DNA of 12,315 nt. Origin: an uncultured Cellvibrio sp. (lineage in GTDB: Bacteria; Pseudomonadota; Gammaproteobacteria; Pseudomonadales; Cellvibrionaceae). This document shows positions 1 to 6,297 of the stretch, in pieces (the first letter of the stretch is position 1; every line of letters starts with the position of its first letter). A program made the translations under genes and the position numbers. The notes under the pieces were generated by a model. That model was not told where the DNA came from, made no database searches, and was given only the letters and a program-made list of their open reading frames with translations. The DNA lies in assembly GCA_946482345.1 (NCBI GenBank), contig CAMLRJ010000047.1, positions 1 through 12,315 of the forward strand, given 5' to 3'.

Positions 1-800
1 ATACCTGTGGCACCGGTGGTGATGGTGCCAATTTATTTAATGTATCCACTGCTGGTGCGTTTGTGGTTGCGGCGGCGGGTGGCAAAGTTGCCAAGCATGG
101 TAATCGTTCTATTTCCAGTTCAACTGGCAGTGCGGATGTGTTGGAGGCGGCAGGAATTAATTTAAATATCACACCGGAACAAGTTGCACGTTGTGTAAAA
201 GAAATTGGTGTGGGTTTTATGTTTGCACCGGCACATCACAGTGCGATGAAACACGCGATTGGCCCACGAAAAGAATTAGCACTACGCACTATTTTTAATA
301 TGCTCGGCCCAATGACCAATCCTGCACAAGTCAAACGACAAGTGATTGGTGTGTTCAATGGTGAATTGTGTAAACCCATGGCTGAAGTTTTGAAGCGTTT
401 GGGTAGCGAACATGTGATGGTAGTTCATGCTAAAGATGGTTTGGATGAAATCAGTTTGGCAACTGAAACTCGCGTGGCCGAATTAAAAAATGGCCAAGTG
501 ACTGAGTATTTTTTAAAGCCGGAAGATTTTGCAATTGATTCAAAAAGTTTGATTGGTTTGACCGTCACCAGTGCCCAAGAATCTTTAACCTTGATTAAAG
601 ATGCTTTGGGTAAACGCAATTCTGACGCTGGTAAAAAAGCCGCCGATATTATCGCGTTAAATGCCGGAGCAGCAATTTACGTTAGCGGTGTTGCAAACAC
701 TATGAAAGATGGTGTCGAAATGGCGCGCGACGCGATTGCCAGCGGTTTGGCTGGTGAAAAAATTAATGAGTTGGCTGCGTTTACAAATTACATCGAATAA
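1..800 (+). CDS. trpD: Anthranilate phosphoribosyltransferase, 5'-truncated by the window edge
   Basis: TrpD joins anthranilate to PRPP, giving phosphoribosylanthranilate, the second step of tryptophan synthesis in the cytoplasm. The reading frame is already open at base 3 and ends with TAA at 798-800, so 265 codons are visible and roughly 75-80 N-terminal residues of a typical ~345-residue protein lie outside. At the very start is the PRPP-binding glycine loop GTGGDG (bases 9-26) followed by NLFNVST. Further on are HHSAMKHA and [17 protein letters not shown], which shape the anthranilate site, and DGLDEIS (435-455), whose Asp-Glu pair binds Mg-PRPP. All of these are intact. An internal GTG at 63 gives an apparent shorter start, but homology runs well upstream of it. 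trpC follows 84 bp downstream in the same orientation, as in a trpG-D-C operon. Identification is secure; only the 5' part is missing. Confidence 0.97.
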   Translation, partial: TCGTGGDGANLFNVSTAGAFVVAAAGGKVAKHGNRSISSSTGSADVLEAAGINLNITPEQVARCVKEIGVGFMFAPAHHSAMKHAIGPRKELALRTIFNMLGPMTNPAQVKRQVIGVFNGELCKPMAEVLKRLGSEHVMVVHAKDGLDEISLATETRVAELKNGQVTEYFLKPEDFAIDSKSLIGLTVTSAQESLTLIKDALGKRNSDAGKKAADIIALNAGAAIYVSGVANTMKDGVEMARDAIASGLAGEKINELAAFTNYIE

Positions 801-804
801 TACT

Positions 805-874
805 GTAGGTTGGGGTGCAAACCCCAACATTCGATCTTGATTAAAAAATCGTTGGGGTTTGCACCCCAACCTAC
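805..874. repeat. Perfect 24-bp inverted repeat with self-palindromic arms (REP/MITE-like) between trpD and trpC
   Basis: The arm at 805-828 is the exact reverse complement of the arm at 851-874, over 24 of 24 bases, separated by a 22-base A/T-rich loop (829-850). Each arm also contains its own palindrome: GTTGGGG at 809-815 with CCCCAAC at 822-828, and GTTGGGG at 851-857 with CCCCAAC at 864-870. Transcribed RNA could therefore form either one long stem or two short hairpins. No run of T follows either arm, so it does not look like an intrinsic terminator. The right arm ends 10 bases before the trpC ATG, and the weak ribosome site GGA (875-877) directly follows it. Short elements with this G4/C4 core are, as I recall, dispersed in many proteobacterial genomes, but no family name is assigned here. 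Confidence 0.9.
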
Positions 875-884
875 GGAAAAGCTT

Positions 885-1682
885 ATGTCTGATACACCCA
901 CAATTTTGAAAAAAATTATTGATCGCAAATGGCAGGAAATCGCTGAGCGAAAAAAAACTGTCTCTCTTGATGATCTAAAATCTCGTGTCGCAGAGCAACC
1001 TGCAGCTCGTGGTTTTGTTAAATCTATCGAAAATAAAATTGCACAAGGCAAAGCAGGTGTTATTGCTGAAATTAAAAAAGCATCGCCTAGCAAAGGTGTG
1101 ATTCGCGAAAATTTTAATCCGGCAGAAATTGCGGTCTCCTATGAAAAAGGCGGTGCAGCTTGTTTATCCGTCTTAACTGACGTGGATTTTTTCCAAGGCG
1201 CTGATGTCTATTTGCAACAAGCGCGCGCCGCTGTGAGCTTGCCTGTCATTCGCAAAGATTTTCTGGTTGACGAATACCACATCTATGAAGCCAGAGCACT
1301 GGGTGCTGATTGTGTGTTATTAATCGTCGCCGCTTTGGATAAAACAAAACTCAAAGAATTAAACCAACTCGCCCATGAAATTGGTTTGGATGTATTGGTT
1401 GAAGTTCATGATCAAGCGGAATTGGAAATTGCCTTGGAGTTACCGAATAAATTAATCGGCATCAACAATCGCAATCTCCACACCTTCGATGTCACCCTGA
1501 ATACCACTTACAATTTGTTGCCACAAATCGGCAAAGACAGAATCGTTGTGACAGAAAGTGGAATTCTCTCGCCTGCCGATGTGAAAGCCATGCAAGCAAA
1601 AAATGTAAATGCATTTTTGGTTGGAGAAGCTTTTATGCGGGCTGATGAACCGGGAGTGGCTCTGGCGGAGTTTTTCAGTTAA
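885..1682 (+). CDS. trpC: Indole-3-glycerol-phosphate synthase (monofunctional)
   Basis: TrpC closes the indole ring, converting carboxyphenylaminodeoxyribulose phosphate to indole-3-glycerol phosphate. The 265-residue product is a single (beta/alpha)8 barrel without the C-terminal TrpF domain of the E. coli fusion enzyme. Family residues are in place: K64 in [12 protein letters not shown]124 in [13 protein letters not shown] (general acid), E173 in VLVEVHD (general base), then [18 protein letters not shown] and the phosphate-binding end AFLVGEAFM. The ATG at 885 is chosen because the family N-terminus ([15 protein letters not shown]) begins there. The frame stays open upstream to a TTG at 810, but those 25 codons are the inverted repeat read as protein and have no family likeness. 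The ribosome site is weak (GGA at 875-877). Translation may partly depend on coupling to trpD, although 84 bp and a strong stem lie between them. Confidence 0.97.
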   Translation: MSDTPTILKKIIDRKWQEIAERKKTVSLDDLKSRVAEQPAARGFVKSIENKIAQGKAGVIAEIKKASPSKGVIRENFNPAEIAVSYEKGGAACLSVLTDVDFFQGADVYLQQARAAVSLPVIRKDFLVDEYHIYEARALGADCVLLIVAALDKTKLKELNQLAHEIGLDVLVEVHDQAELEIALELPNKLIGINNRNLHTFDVTLNTTYNLLPQIGKDRIVVTESGILSPADVKAMQAKNVNAFLVGEAFMRADEPGVALAEFFS

Positions 1683-1752
1683 TCATCGTGAATTAGCGCT
1701 TCTTTACCCCTGTTAGGGAAAATTGAATGGTGATTCGAAGGACGGGTTACTA

Positions 1753-1777
1753 CAATCAGTGAATCTTCATCTGATTG
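1753..1777. promoter_or_regulatory. Small inverted repeat upstream of the GH9 gene, possible operator or leader hairpin
   Basis: CAATCAG (1753-1759) is mirrored by CTGATTG (1771-1777) with an 11-base spacer. The match extends to ACT (1749-1751) / AGT (1778-1780) if A1752 is bulged. It ends 10 bases before the ATG at 1788, in a position where a regulator or an RNA hairpin could block translation. It is the only clear symmetry in the 105-base gap between trpC and the GH9 gene. No convincing -35/-10 pair was found in that gap. Binding by any particular regulator is not supported, and a chance 7-bp match is possible. Confidence 0.3.
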
Positions 1778-1787
1778 AGTGTTTTAT

Positions 1788-3596
1788 ATGAATCATCCAT
1801 TTCTAACAATAACAGGCCTGATTATCTTCGCATTCAGTGTAATTTCTTGCAGCGGTAGTGGTGGTGGCGGAGCATCGACCCGATCAATCCCGAATTCTGT
1901 TAGCAGTTCATCAAGTGCTTCATCCAGTTCTTTATCTAATTCGGCGACCGGCCTGATCAAAATAAATCAGCTGGGTTTTAAGCCTGATTCTGAAAAGTTG
2001 GCAGTAGTTCCCAATGTGCCCACTAATCAATTTACGGTGATTAATACCAGCAATAATTCTGTGGTGCTGACAGGGAATTTATCAGAGGCTAAATCCTGGG
2101 CGCCATCAGGTGAGACTGTTAAATTAGCGGATTTTTCTGCAGTCACTGTTGCAGGCGATTACAAAATTCAGGTTGAGGGTATTCAAACTTCCGCTAACTT
2201 TAAAATTGCAGCTAATGTTTACGACGCATTGAATGCGGCCTCGATTAAAGCTTTTTATTACAATCGTTCCAGTACCGAATTACTTGAAACTCACGCGGGT
2301 GTTTACAAGCGTGCGGCGGGTCATCCGGGTACAACAGTTTATGTGCATCAGTCTGCTTCTACTGCATTACGTCCTGCAGGTACTGTAATTTCAGCAGCCA
2401 AAGGTTGGTATGACGCAGGTGATTACAACCTTTACATAGTTAATTCGGGGATCAGTACTTATTCGTTGTTGGCCGCTTTTGAGGCCTACCCGGATTATTT
2501 TAAAAATCAAAATCTCAATATTCCTGAAAGCAGTGATGCAGTGCCTGATTTGTTGAATGAAATTATGTGGAATCTTGAGTGGATGTTAGCCATGCAAGAC
2601 CCGAACGATGGCGGTGTTTATCACAAACTGACGAGTAAAAATTTCAGTGGTTTTGTGATGCCAGCGGCCGATAATTCTGATCGCTATGTTGTACAAAAAG
2701 CCACAGCCGCTACTCTGGATTTTGCGGCAGTGATGGCAGTTGCCAGCCGTGTATTTGCCGAGTATGAAAGTGCGTATCCCGGAGTGTCAGCACAAATGTT
2801 GTCGGCAGCAGAAAATGCATGGGCCTGGGCGAAAGCCAATCCTTCTATTTACTACACACAACCCAGTGATATTTCTACCGGTGGTTATGGCGACAATAAT
2901 GTCACTGATGAGTTTTTCTGGGCGGCGGCAGAACTCTATATCACTACAAAAAATGACAGTTATTACACAGACTTGAATCCCGCCAATGTCACCGCAGATA
3001 TTCCCTGGTGGGGTGGGGTGAAATCATTGGGTTGGATATCTTTGGGGCGTCATATTGATTCATTAACACTTGCTGCTGATAAAAATTTAATTAAAAGTCG
3101 TCTGGATGTTGTTGCTGCAGGTATAGCGACTAAAAAGGCTGCCTCTGCTTATGGCGTTTCCATGGAAACAGGGGATTTCGGTTGGGGCAGTAATTCCGGT
3201 GCTTTGAATCAGGCGATGATGTTGCTGGCAGCTTATGATTTGGATCAGACCAAAACCCAATACCTGAACTCGGCACAAGCCATGTTGGATTATGTGCTGG
3301 GTCGTAATGCGACGGATTATTCATTTGTCACTGGCTATGGAAACCTGACACCACAAAAGATCCATCATCGCCCATCCGGTGCTGATGGTATTGCGGCGCC
3401 AATTCCCGGTTTTATTGCGGGTGGCCCTAATCCTGGTCAGCAAGACAAGTCAGGTTGTTCGGTGGCATATCCTTCGAATTTACCGGCGAAATCCTATTTG
3501 GATGAAGAATGCAGTTACGCCAGTAACGAAATCGCAATTAACTGGAATGCGCCTTTGGTTTTTGTATCGGCAGGTGTTCAGGCAAGGACACCTTGA
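1788..3596 (+). CDS. Glycoside hydrolase family 9 (cellulase/glucanase family) lipoprotein
   Basis: This is a predicted outer-membrane-anchored enzyme acting on beta-1,4-glucan or derived oligosaccharides by the inverting GH9 mechanism. The 602-residue product starts with a type II signal peptide: a hydrophobic run at residues 5-19 and the lipobox VISC with C21. A Gly/Ser-rich linker follows (about 22-51, including long Ser runs typical of Cellvibrio enzymes). Next is an N-terminal Ig-like domain of the CelD_N type (about 54-139, opening with IKINQLGF), and then the (alpha/alpha)6 catalytic domain to the end. Catalytic residues are recognisable: D209 and D212 in GWYDAGDYN (water-activating base region), H526/H527-RPS in the substrate cleft, and E581 in SNEIAINWNAP (proton donor). 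There is no carbohydrate-binding module. ATG 1788 is preferred over an in-frame GTG at 1779 because the signal peptide fits it; the Shine-Dalgarno is poor. Ser at +2 after the Cys fits outer-membrane sorting. Whether it is an endoglucanase, cellobiohydrolase or exo-glucosidase cannot be told from sequence. Confidence 0.93.
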   Translation: MNHPFLTITGLIIFAFSVISCSGSGGGGASTRSIPNSVSSSSSASSSSLSNSATGLIKINQLGFKPDSEKLAVVPNVPTNQFTVINTSNNSVVLTGNLSEAKSWAPSGETVKLADFSAVTVAGDYKIQVEGIQTSANFKIAANVYDALNAASIKAFYYNRSSTELLETHAGVYKRAAGHPGTTVYVHQSASTALRPAGTVISAAKGWYDAGDYNLYIVNSGISTYSLLAAFEAYPDYFKNQNLNIPESSDAVPDLLNEIMWNLEWMLAMQDPNDGGVYHKLTSKNFSGFVMPAADNSDRYVVQKATAATLDFAAVMAVASRVFAEYESAYPGVSAQMLSAAENAWAWAKANPSIYYTQPSDISTGGYGDNNVTDEFFWAAAELYITTKNDSYYTDLNPANVTADIPWWGGVKSLGWISLGRHIDSLTLAADKNLIKSRLDVVAAGIATKKAASAYGVSMETGDFGWGSNSGALNQAMMLLAAYDLDQTKTQYLNSAQAMLDYVLGRNATDYSFVTGYGNLTPQKIHHRPSGADGIAAPIPGFIAGGPNPGQQDKSGCSVAYPSNLPAKSYLDEECSYASNEIAINWNAPLVFVSAGVQARTP

Positions 3597-3634
3597 TTCA
3601 CTGAAATAACCGGAATTTCCTCTTCTACTCAGGC

Positions 3635-3640
3635 TATAAT
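3635..3640 (+). promoter_or_regulatory. Candidate -10 element (TATAAT) upstream of proA
   Basis: A perfect sigma-70 -10 hexamer, TATAAT, lies 41 bases before the proA ATG, in the gap between the GH9 stop and proA. No good TTGACA-like hexamer sits 16-18 bases upstream (that position reads GGAATT), and there is no extended TGn, so support is the -10 and its position only. A start about 7 bases downstream (~3647) would leave a short leader and would make proA independent of the GH9 gene. Confidence 0.35.
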
Positions 3641-3676
3641 TCCTGCCCGTTTTCGAAAGATGTTTTACGAGCAGGA
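3641..3676 (+). promoter_or_regulatory. Inverted repeat covering the proA ribosome-binding site
   Basis: TCCTGC (3641-3646) pairs with GCAGGA (3671-3676), and after one mismatch CGT (3648-3650) pairs with ACG (3667-3669). The right arm contains AGGA (3673-3676), the Shine-Dalgarno of proA, five bases before its ATG. Long transcripts reading in from the GH9 gene could hide the ribosome site in this stem. Transcripts starting at about 3647, from the TATAAT just upstream, would lack most of the left arm. The stem is short (6+3 bp), so the regulatory reading is inference. Confidence 0.3.
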
Positions 3677-3681
3677 TTAGC

Positions 3682-4962
3682 ATGTCAGATTCAAACAACT
3701 CGACTTCAAGTAACGTCAAAGAATATATGGCCGAATTAGGCCGAAAAGCCCGTATTGCTGCACGCGTGATAGCTGCAGCACCCACGGCTATCAAAAATAA
3801 AGCCTTGTTCGCGATTGCGGATGAACTGGATAAAAACCGGATTACGCTGGTAGCCGAAAACCAAAAAGATCTGGCAGCAGCCAAGGCGAATGGTTTGGAT
3901 GCTGCGATGGTGGATCGTCTTGCGGTGAAACCAACAACGATTGATTCCATGATCGAAGGTCTGCGTCAGGTTGCAGCCCTGCCTGATCCCTGCGGTGAAA
4001 TGACAGATTTGCGTTATCGCCCCACTGGTATTCAAGTCGGAAAGATGCGTGTGCCTTTGGGGGTGATCGGCATTATTTACGAGTCTCGCCCTAACGTAAC
4101 TATTGATGCAGCCAGTCTTTGTTTGAAATCCGGCAATGCAGCGATATTGCGTGGTGGCAGTGAATCCATTCATTCCAACCGTGCGATTGCCGCTTGTGTG
4201 ATTGCCGGTTTGAAAACGGCAGGTTTGCCCGGCGACGTTGTGCAGGTGATCGAAACTACTGATCGTGCAGCAGTGGGCGAGTTGATCACCATGCCGCAAT
4301 TTGTTGATGTGATCGTACCTCGCGGTGGCAAAAGTTTAATCGAGCGTATCAGTCGCGAAGCACGTGTGCCTGTGATCAAACATCTCGATGGAATTTGTCA
4401 TGTGTTTATTGATGGCAAAGCCAATCTTGAAAAAGCATTTACGATTGCACTCAACGCAAAAACCCATCGTTATGGCGTGTGCAATGCGATGGAAACCTTG
4501 TTGGTTGATGACTCTGTTGCCGCTGCAATTTTGCCCAGACTCGCAGTAGCTTATGAAGAAAAAGGCGTTGAGTTGCGTGGTTGTGAAAAAACGCGTGCCT
4601 TGATTAAAGCGAATATTGCAACAGAGGAAGATTGGGCAACGGAATATCTTGCACCGATTTTATCGATCAAAATTGTTAAAGGTTTGGATGAAGCGATTGA
4701 TCACATCGCGCGTTACAGCTCACAACACACAGATGCAATTGTCACCGAAGATTATTCACGTGCGCGTCGATTTATTACCGAAGTGGATTCCAGTTCGGTG
4801 ATGGTCAATGCATCAACACGTTTTGCGGACGGATTTGAATATGGTTTGGGTGCAGAAATTGGAATTTCGACTGACAAAATTCATGCGCGTGGCCCTGTTG
4901 GGTTAGAAGGTTTGACTTCACAGAAGTGGGTTGTGTTTGGTGATGGACAGGTTCGTGTTTGA
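3682..4962 (+). CDS. proA: Gamma-glutamyl phosphate reductase (glutamate-5-semialdehyde dehydrogenase)
   Basis: ProA reduces gamma-glutamyl phosphate with NADPH to glutamate-5-semialdehyde, the second step of proline synthesis in the cytoplasm. The 426-residue length is close to the usual ~417, with a slightly longer Ser/Asn-rich N-terminus. Characteristic segments are the N-terminal helices ([15 protein letters not shown]), [35 protein letters not shown] for cofactor binding, [24 protein letters not shown], the catalytic Cys C267 in [15 protein letters not shown], and the C-terminal [15 protein letters not shown]...[24 protein letters not shown]. The ATG at 3682 has AGGA at 3673-3676 and gives the expected N-terminus. 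In pseudomonads proA commonly precedes nadD, as here, while proB lies elsewhere. No proB is visible in the window. Confidence 0.98.
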   Translation: MSDSNNSTSSNVKEYMAELGRKARIAARVIAAAPTAIKNKALFAIADELDKNRITLVAENQKDLAAAKANGLDAAMVDRLAVKPTTIDSMIEGLRQVAALPDPCGEMTDLRYRPTGIQVGKMRVPLGVIGIIYESRPNVTIDAASLCLKSGNAAILRGGSESIHSNRAIAACVIAGLKTAGLPGDVVQVIETTDRAAVGELITMPQFVDVIVPRGGKSLIERISREARVPVIKHLDGICHVFIDGKANLEKAFTIALNAKTHRYGVCNAMETLLVDDSVAAAILPRLAVAYEEKGVELRGCEKTRALIKANIATEEDWATEYLAPILSIKIVKGLDEAIDHIARYSSQHTDAIVTEDYSRARRFITEVDSSSVMVNASTRFADGFEYGLGAEIGISTDKIHARGPVGLEGLTSQKWVVFGDGQVRV

Positions 4963-4971
4963 TCAAGATCT

Positions 4972-5082
4972 TCACCCCCTCCTAACCTCCCCCTTGGCAA
5001 GGGGGAGGAACTTTACTCCCTGCTTAACGCAGCGTGAGATTTGTCCCTTCCCCTTGCCAAGGGGGAGGTTAGGAGGGGGTGA
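4972..5082. repeat. 37-bp paired inverted repeat between proA and nadD, carrying the nadD Shine-Dalgarno
   Basis: The arm at 4972-5008 is the reverse complement of 5046-5082 over 36 of 37 positions. The one exception (G5005 opposite T5049) would still pair as G-U in RNA. A 37-base spacer (5009-5045) separates them. The inner 23 bases of each arm (4986-5008 and 5046-5068) are near-perfect palindromes centred on TTGGCAA or TTGCCAA, so a long stem and two short hairpins are alternative folds. The right arm holds AGGAGG (5071-5076), used by nadD, and the left arm holds its exact partner CCTCCT (4978-4983). No T-tract follows, so terminator function is unlikely. I recall similar C5/G5 repeats in many proteobacterial genomes, so this is probably a non-autonomous REP/MITE-like element. 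Confidence 0.92.
5071..5076 (+). promoter_or_regulatory. Consensus Shine-Dalgarno of nadD, inside the repeat arm
   Basis: AGGAGG ends 9 bases before the nadD ATG at 5086 and is a perfect anti-Shine-Dalgarno match. It is part of the right arm of the 37-bp inverted repeat, so in a proA read-through transcript it would be paired with CCTCCT at 4978-4983. It supports ATG 5086 over the out-of-frame ATG at 5082. Confidence 0.7.
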
Positions 5083-5085
5083 TGC

Positions 5086-5733
5086 ATGCGCAAAACCCTA
5101 GGCATTTTTGGTGGCACCTTCGATCCAATTCATTTTGGTCATTTGCGTTTGGCTCTGGAATTAAAACAGCAATTATCTCTGGATGAAATGCGTTTGATCC
5201 CCGGTCACAAACCACCGCACAGGGAACAACCGCAAGTATCGTCAACTCAACGTTTAAAAATGTTGCAGCTCGCGTTGCAAGAGTGTCCGCAATTGCAATG
5301 GGATGATCGTGAATTGCGTCGTGAAAAAAATTCTTACACTTACGATACTTTGTGTGAATTGCGTAAAGAATTTGGCAGTGACATGAGTTTGGTGTTGTGT
5401 ATGGGGGAAGATGCCTTCGCCGGAATTTCTACCTGGTATTGTTGGCAAGAAATAATTCATCTTGCGCATATTGTGGTAGTTTCCCGTCCGGGTTGGGCAA
5501 TTCCAGATCAGGGTGATGTCAGGCATTTTTTAAAACAACATCAAGGGCAGTCTGCAGATTTACAGCGATACCCCGCTGGAAAAATTGTGATGCAAACTTT
5601 ACGTTTGTTGCCTATTTCTGCCACAGAAATTCGCCAACAAATTTCGCGCGGTGAATCGCCACAATTTTTATTACCGGATGCGGTGTGGAAATTTATTCGA
5701 GAGAAGAAGCTTTATTCATCCCCCTCTCCCTAA
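5086..5733 (+). CDS. nadD: Nicotinate-nucleotide adenylyltransferase
   Basis: NadD adenylates nicotinic acid mononucleotide with ATP to give deamido-NAD, the penultimate step of NAD synthesis. The product has 215 residues, normal for the family. Motifs: GIFGGTFDPIHFGHL at the N-terminus with the nucleotidyltransferase HxGH signature at H16-H19, the dinucleotide-fold segment MSLVLCMGEDAFAGISTWYCWQEI, VVVSRPGW, and the second signature ISATEIR at residues 177-183, which binds ATP phosphates. The ATG at 5086 is fixed by the motif lying right after it and by AGGAGG at 5071-5076. The last codons and the TAA stop (5731-5733) lie in the left arm of the next repeat, so the C-terminal Pro-Ser-Pro tail is repeat-encoded, beyond the usual end near the helix ...VWKFIREKKLY. 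Catalytic parts are unaffected. The gene is thus bounded by repeats on both sides. Confidence 0.97.
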   Translation: MRKTLGIFGGTFDPIHFGHLRLALELKQQLSLDEMRLIPGHKPPHREQPQVSSTQRLKMLQLALQECPQLQWDDRELRREKNSYTYDTLCELRKEFGSDMSLVLCMGEDAFAGISTWYCWQEIIHLAHIVVVSRPGWAIPDQGDVRHFLKQHQGQSADLQRYPAGKIVMQTLRLLPISATEIRQQISRGESPQFLLPDAVWKFIREKKLYSSPSP

Positions 5734-5915
5734 CCCTCTCCCACAAGGGGAGAGGGAACAGATTTGAGCTCTTAAGGAAAAGAAATTGAAATTTGAAAGT
5801 GGTGAGTTCAAGTGAAGTTTTGAACAAAACCAATTCCCCTCTTGTGGGACGACTGCAGGACGCAGGAGGTAGACAAAGCAGGAGTAATTGTCGAGAGGGG
5901 CAGGGGAGAGGGGGA
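5719..5915. repeat. Composite inverted repeat between nadD and rsfS, right arm interrupted
   Basis: The left arm (5719-5756) overlaps the nadD 3' end and carries CCCTAACCCTCTCCCACAAG followed by GGGGAGAGGG. The right side pairs with it in two pieces: 5841-5848 (CTTGTGGG) matches 5740-5747, and 5893-5915 matches 5719-5740 with one 12-bp perfect end block (5719-5730 with 5904-5915) and a small bulge. Joining the two pieces and removing 5850-5892 restores a continuous arm, so the right arm appears to be split. The 80-base spacer (5757-5835) is A-rich and includes a small hairpin (GTTCAA 5806-5811 / TTGAAC 5820-5825) but no gene. The sequence differs from the proA/nadD and trpD/trpC repeats, although the architecture is alike. 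No T-tract terminator is evident. Confidence 0.8.
5850..5892. repeat. Putative 43-bp insert nested in the nadD/rsfS repeat
   Basis: This stretch interrupts the right arm of the composite repeat between GTGGGA and GAGAGGGG. The dinucleotide GA occurs on both sides, as a 2-bp target duplication would leave. Inside are three copies of GCAGGA (5855-5860, 5862-5867, 5878-5883) and a short stem, GACAA (5872-5876) with TTGTC (5888-5892). It contains AGGAGG (5864-5869), but no start codon or open frame follows it usefully. It could instead be a normal part of a longer variant repeat; copies elsewhere would decide. Confidence 0.45.
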
Positions 5916-5954
5916 AGTCAAAAAATTATTTTTTAATCATAGGTAAAAAACTGA

Positions 5955-6287
5955 ATGTCAGATCTAAACAAATCGATTATTAACGCCTTGGAAAATCTCA
6001 AAGGTAAAGAAATTGTGACTCTGGATGTGAGTCAATTGTCCGATGTGATGGATACATTGATTATCGCCAGCGGTACCTCCAGTCGCCACGCACGTTCATT
6101 GGCAGAGAATCTGGTTGAAGAAACCAAAAAAGCCGGATTCAGAGCTTTGGGTGTTGAAGGTTTGGAGTCCGGTGATTGGGTGTTGGTTGATTACGGCGAT
6201 ACAGTTGTTCATGTTATGCAAGCCGAAGCCCGCAATTATTACGAGTTGGAAAAATTGTGGTCTATGAAACCAGCCGGACGACAATAA
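5955..6287 (+). CDS. rsfS: Ribosomal silencing factor RsfS (DUF143/Iojap family)
   Basis: RsfS binds ribosomal protein uL14 on the 50S subunit and blocks joining with 30S, damping translation in starvation and stationary phase. The 110-residue product matches the family length (~105). Visible hallmarks: an N-terminal helix followed by [35 protein letters not shown] and the C-terminal [35 protein letters not shown], the conserved nucleotidyltransferase-like core without catalytic function. The ATG at 5955 opens the usual N-terminus; its ribosome site is weak (AGG at 5941-5943). rlmH follows after 10 bases, the usual ribosome-associated pair. It is separated from nadD by the composite repeat, so it may rely on its own promoter in the A/T-rich 5916-5954, though no clear hexamers were identified. 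Confidence 0.97.
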   Translation: MSDLNKSIINALENLKGKEIVTLDVSQLSDVMDTLIIASGTSSRHARSLAENLVEETKKAGFRALGVEGLESGDWVLVDYGDTVVHVMQAEARNYYELEKLWSMKPAGRQ

Positions 6288-6297
6288 TAGAAAAATA

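Noticed and set aside
805..874. Rho-independent terminator between trpD and trpC
   Set aside because: The stem is strong but no T-run follows either arm on either strand, and trpC continues the operon only 10 bases later.
788..1093. Reverse-strand open frame across the trpD/trpC repeat
   Set aside because: It is a shadow of trpC plus the inverted repeat; the repeat reads open in several frames because of its G/C-run composition.
1703..1722. Terminator after trpC (TTTACCC ... GGGAAA)
   Set aside because: The stem is only about three strong pairs around a poor loop and no clear U-tract follows; too weak to call.
1788..3596. Recent horizontal transfer of the GH9 gene
   Set aside because: No flanking mobile genes or direct repeats, and by eye its base and codon use resemble its neighbours. 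The poly-Ser linker is normal for cellulolytic Cellvibrionaceae.
3480..3950. Reverse-strand open frame spanning the GH9 end and proA start
   Set aside because: It covers two genuine gene ends and their gap, has low-complexity composition and no ribosome site or family likeness.
3736..4299. Reverse-strand open frame of 187 codons opposite proA
   Set aside because: It lies wholly within a well-supported proA, has no recognisable protein features, and is explained by codon bias of the real gene.
4972..5082. Terminator for proA
   Set aside because: Despite a very stable stem there is no U-tract. The following bases are the nadD start, so a repeat element fits better.
5864..5869. Second AGGAGG as a ribosome site for a small gene in the nadD/rsfS gap
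   Set aside because: No ATG or GTG with an open frame follows at suitable distance; it is part of the inserted repeat.
5850..5892. CRISPR-like array, because GCAGGA occurs three times
   Set aside because: The units are 6 bases with irregular spacing and no spacer-length structure; no cas genes are present.
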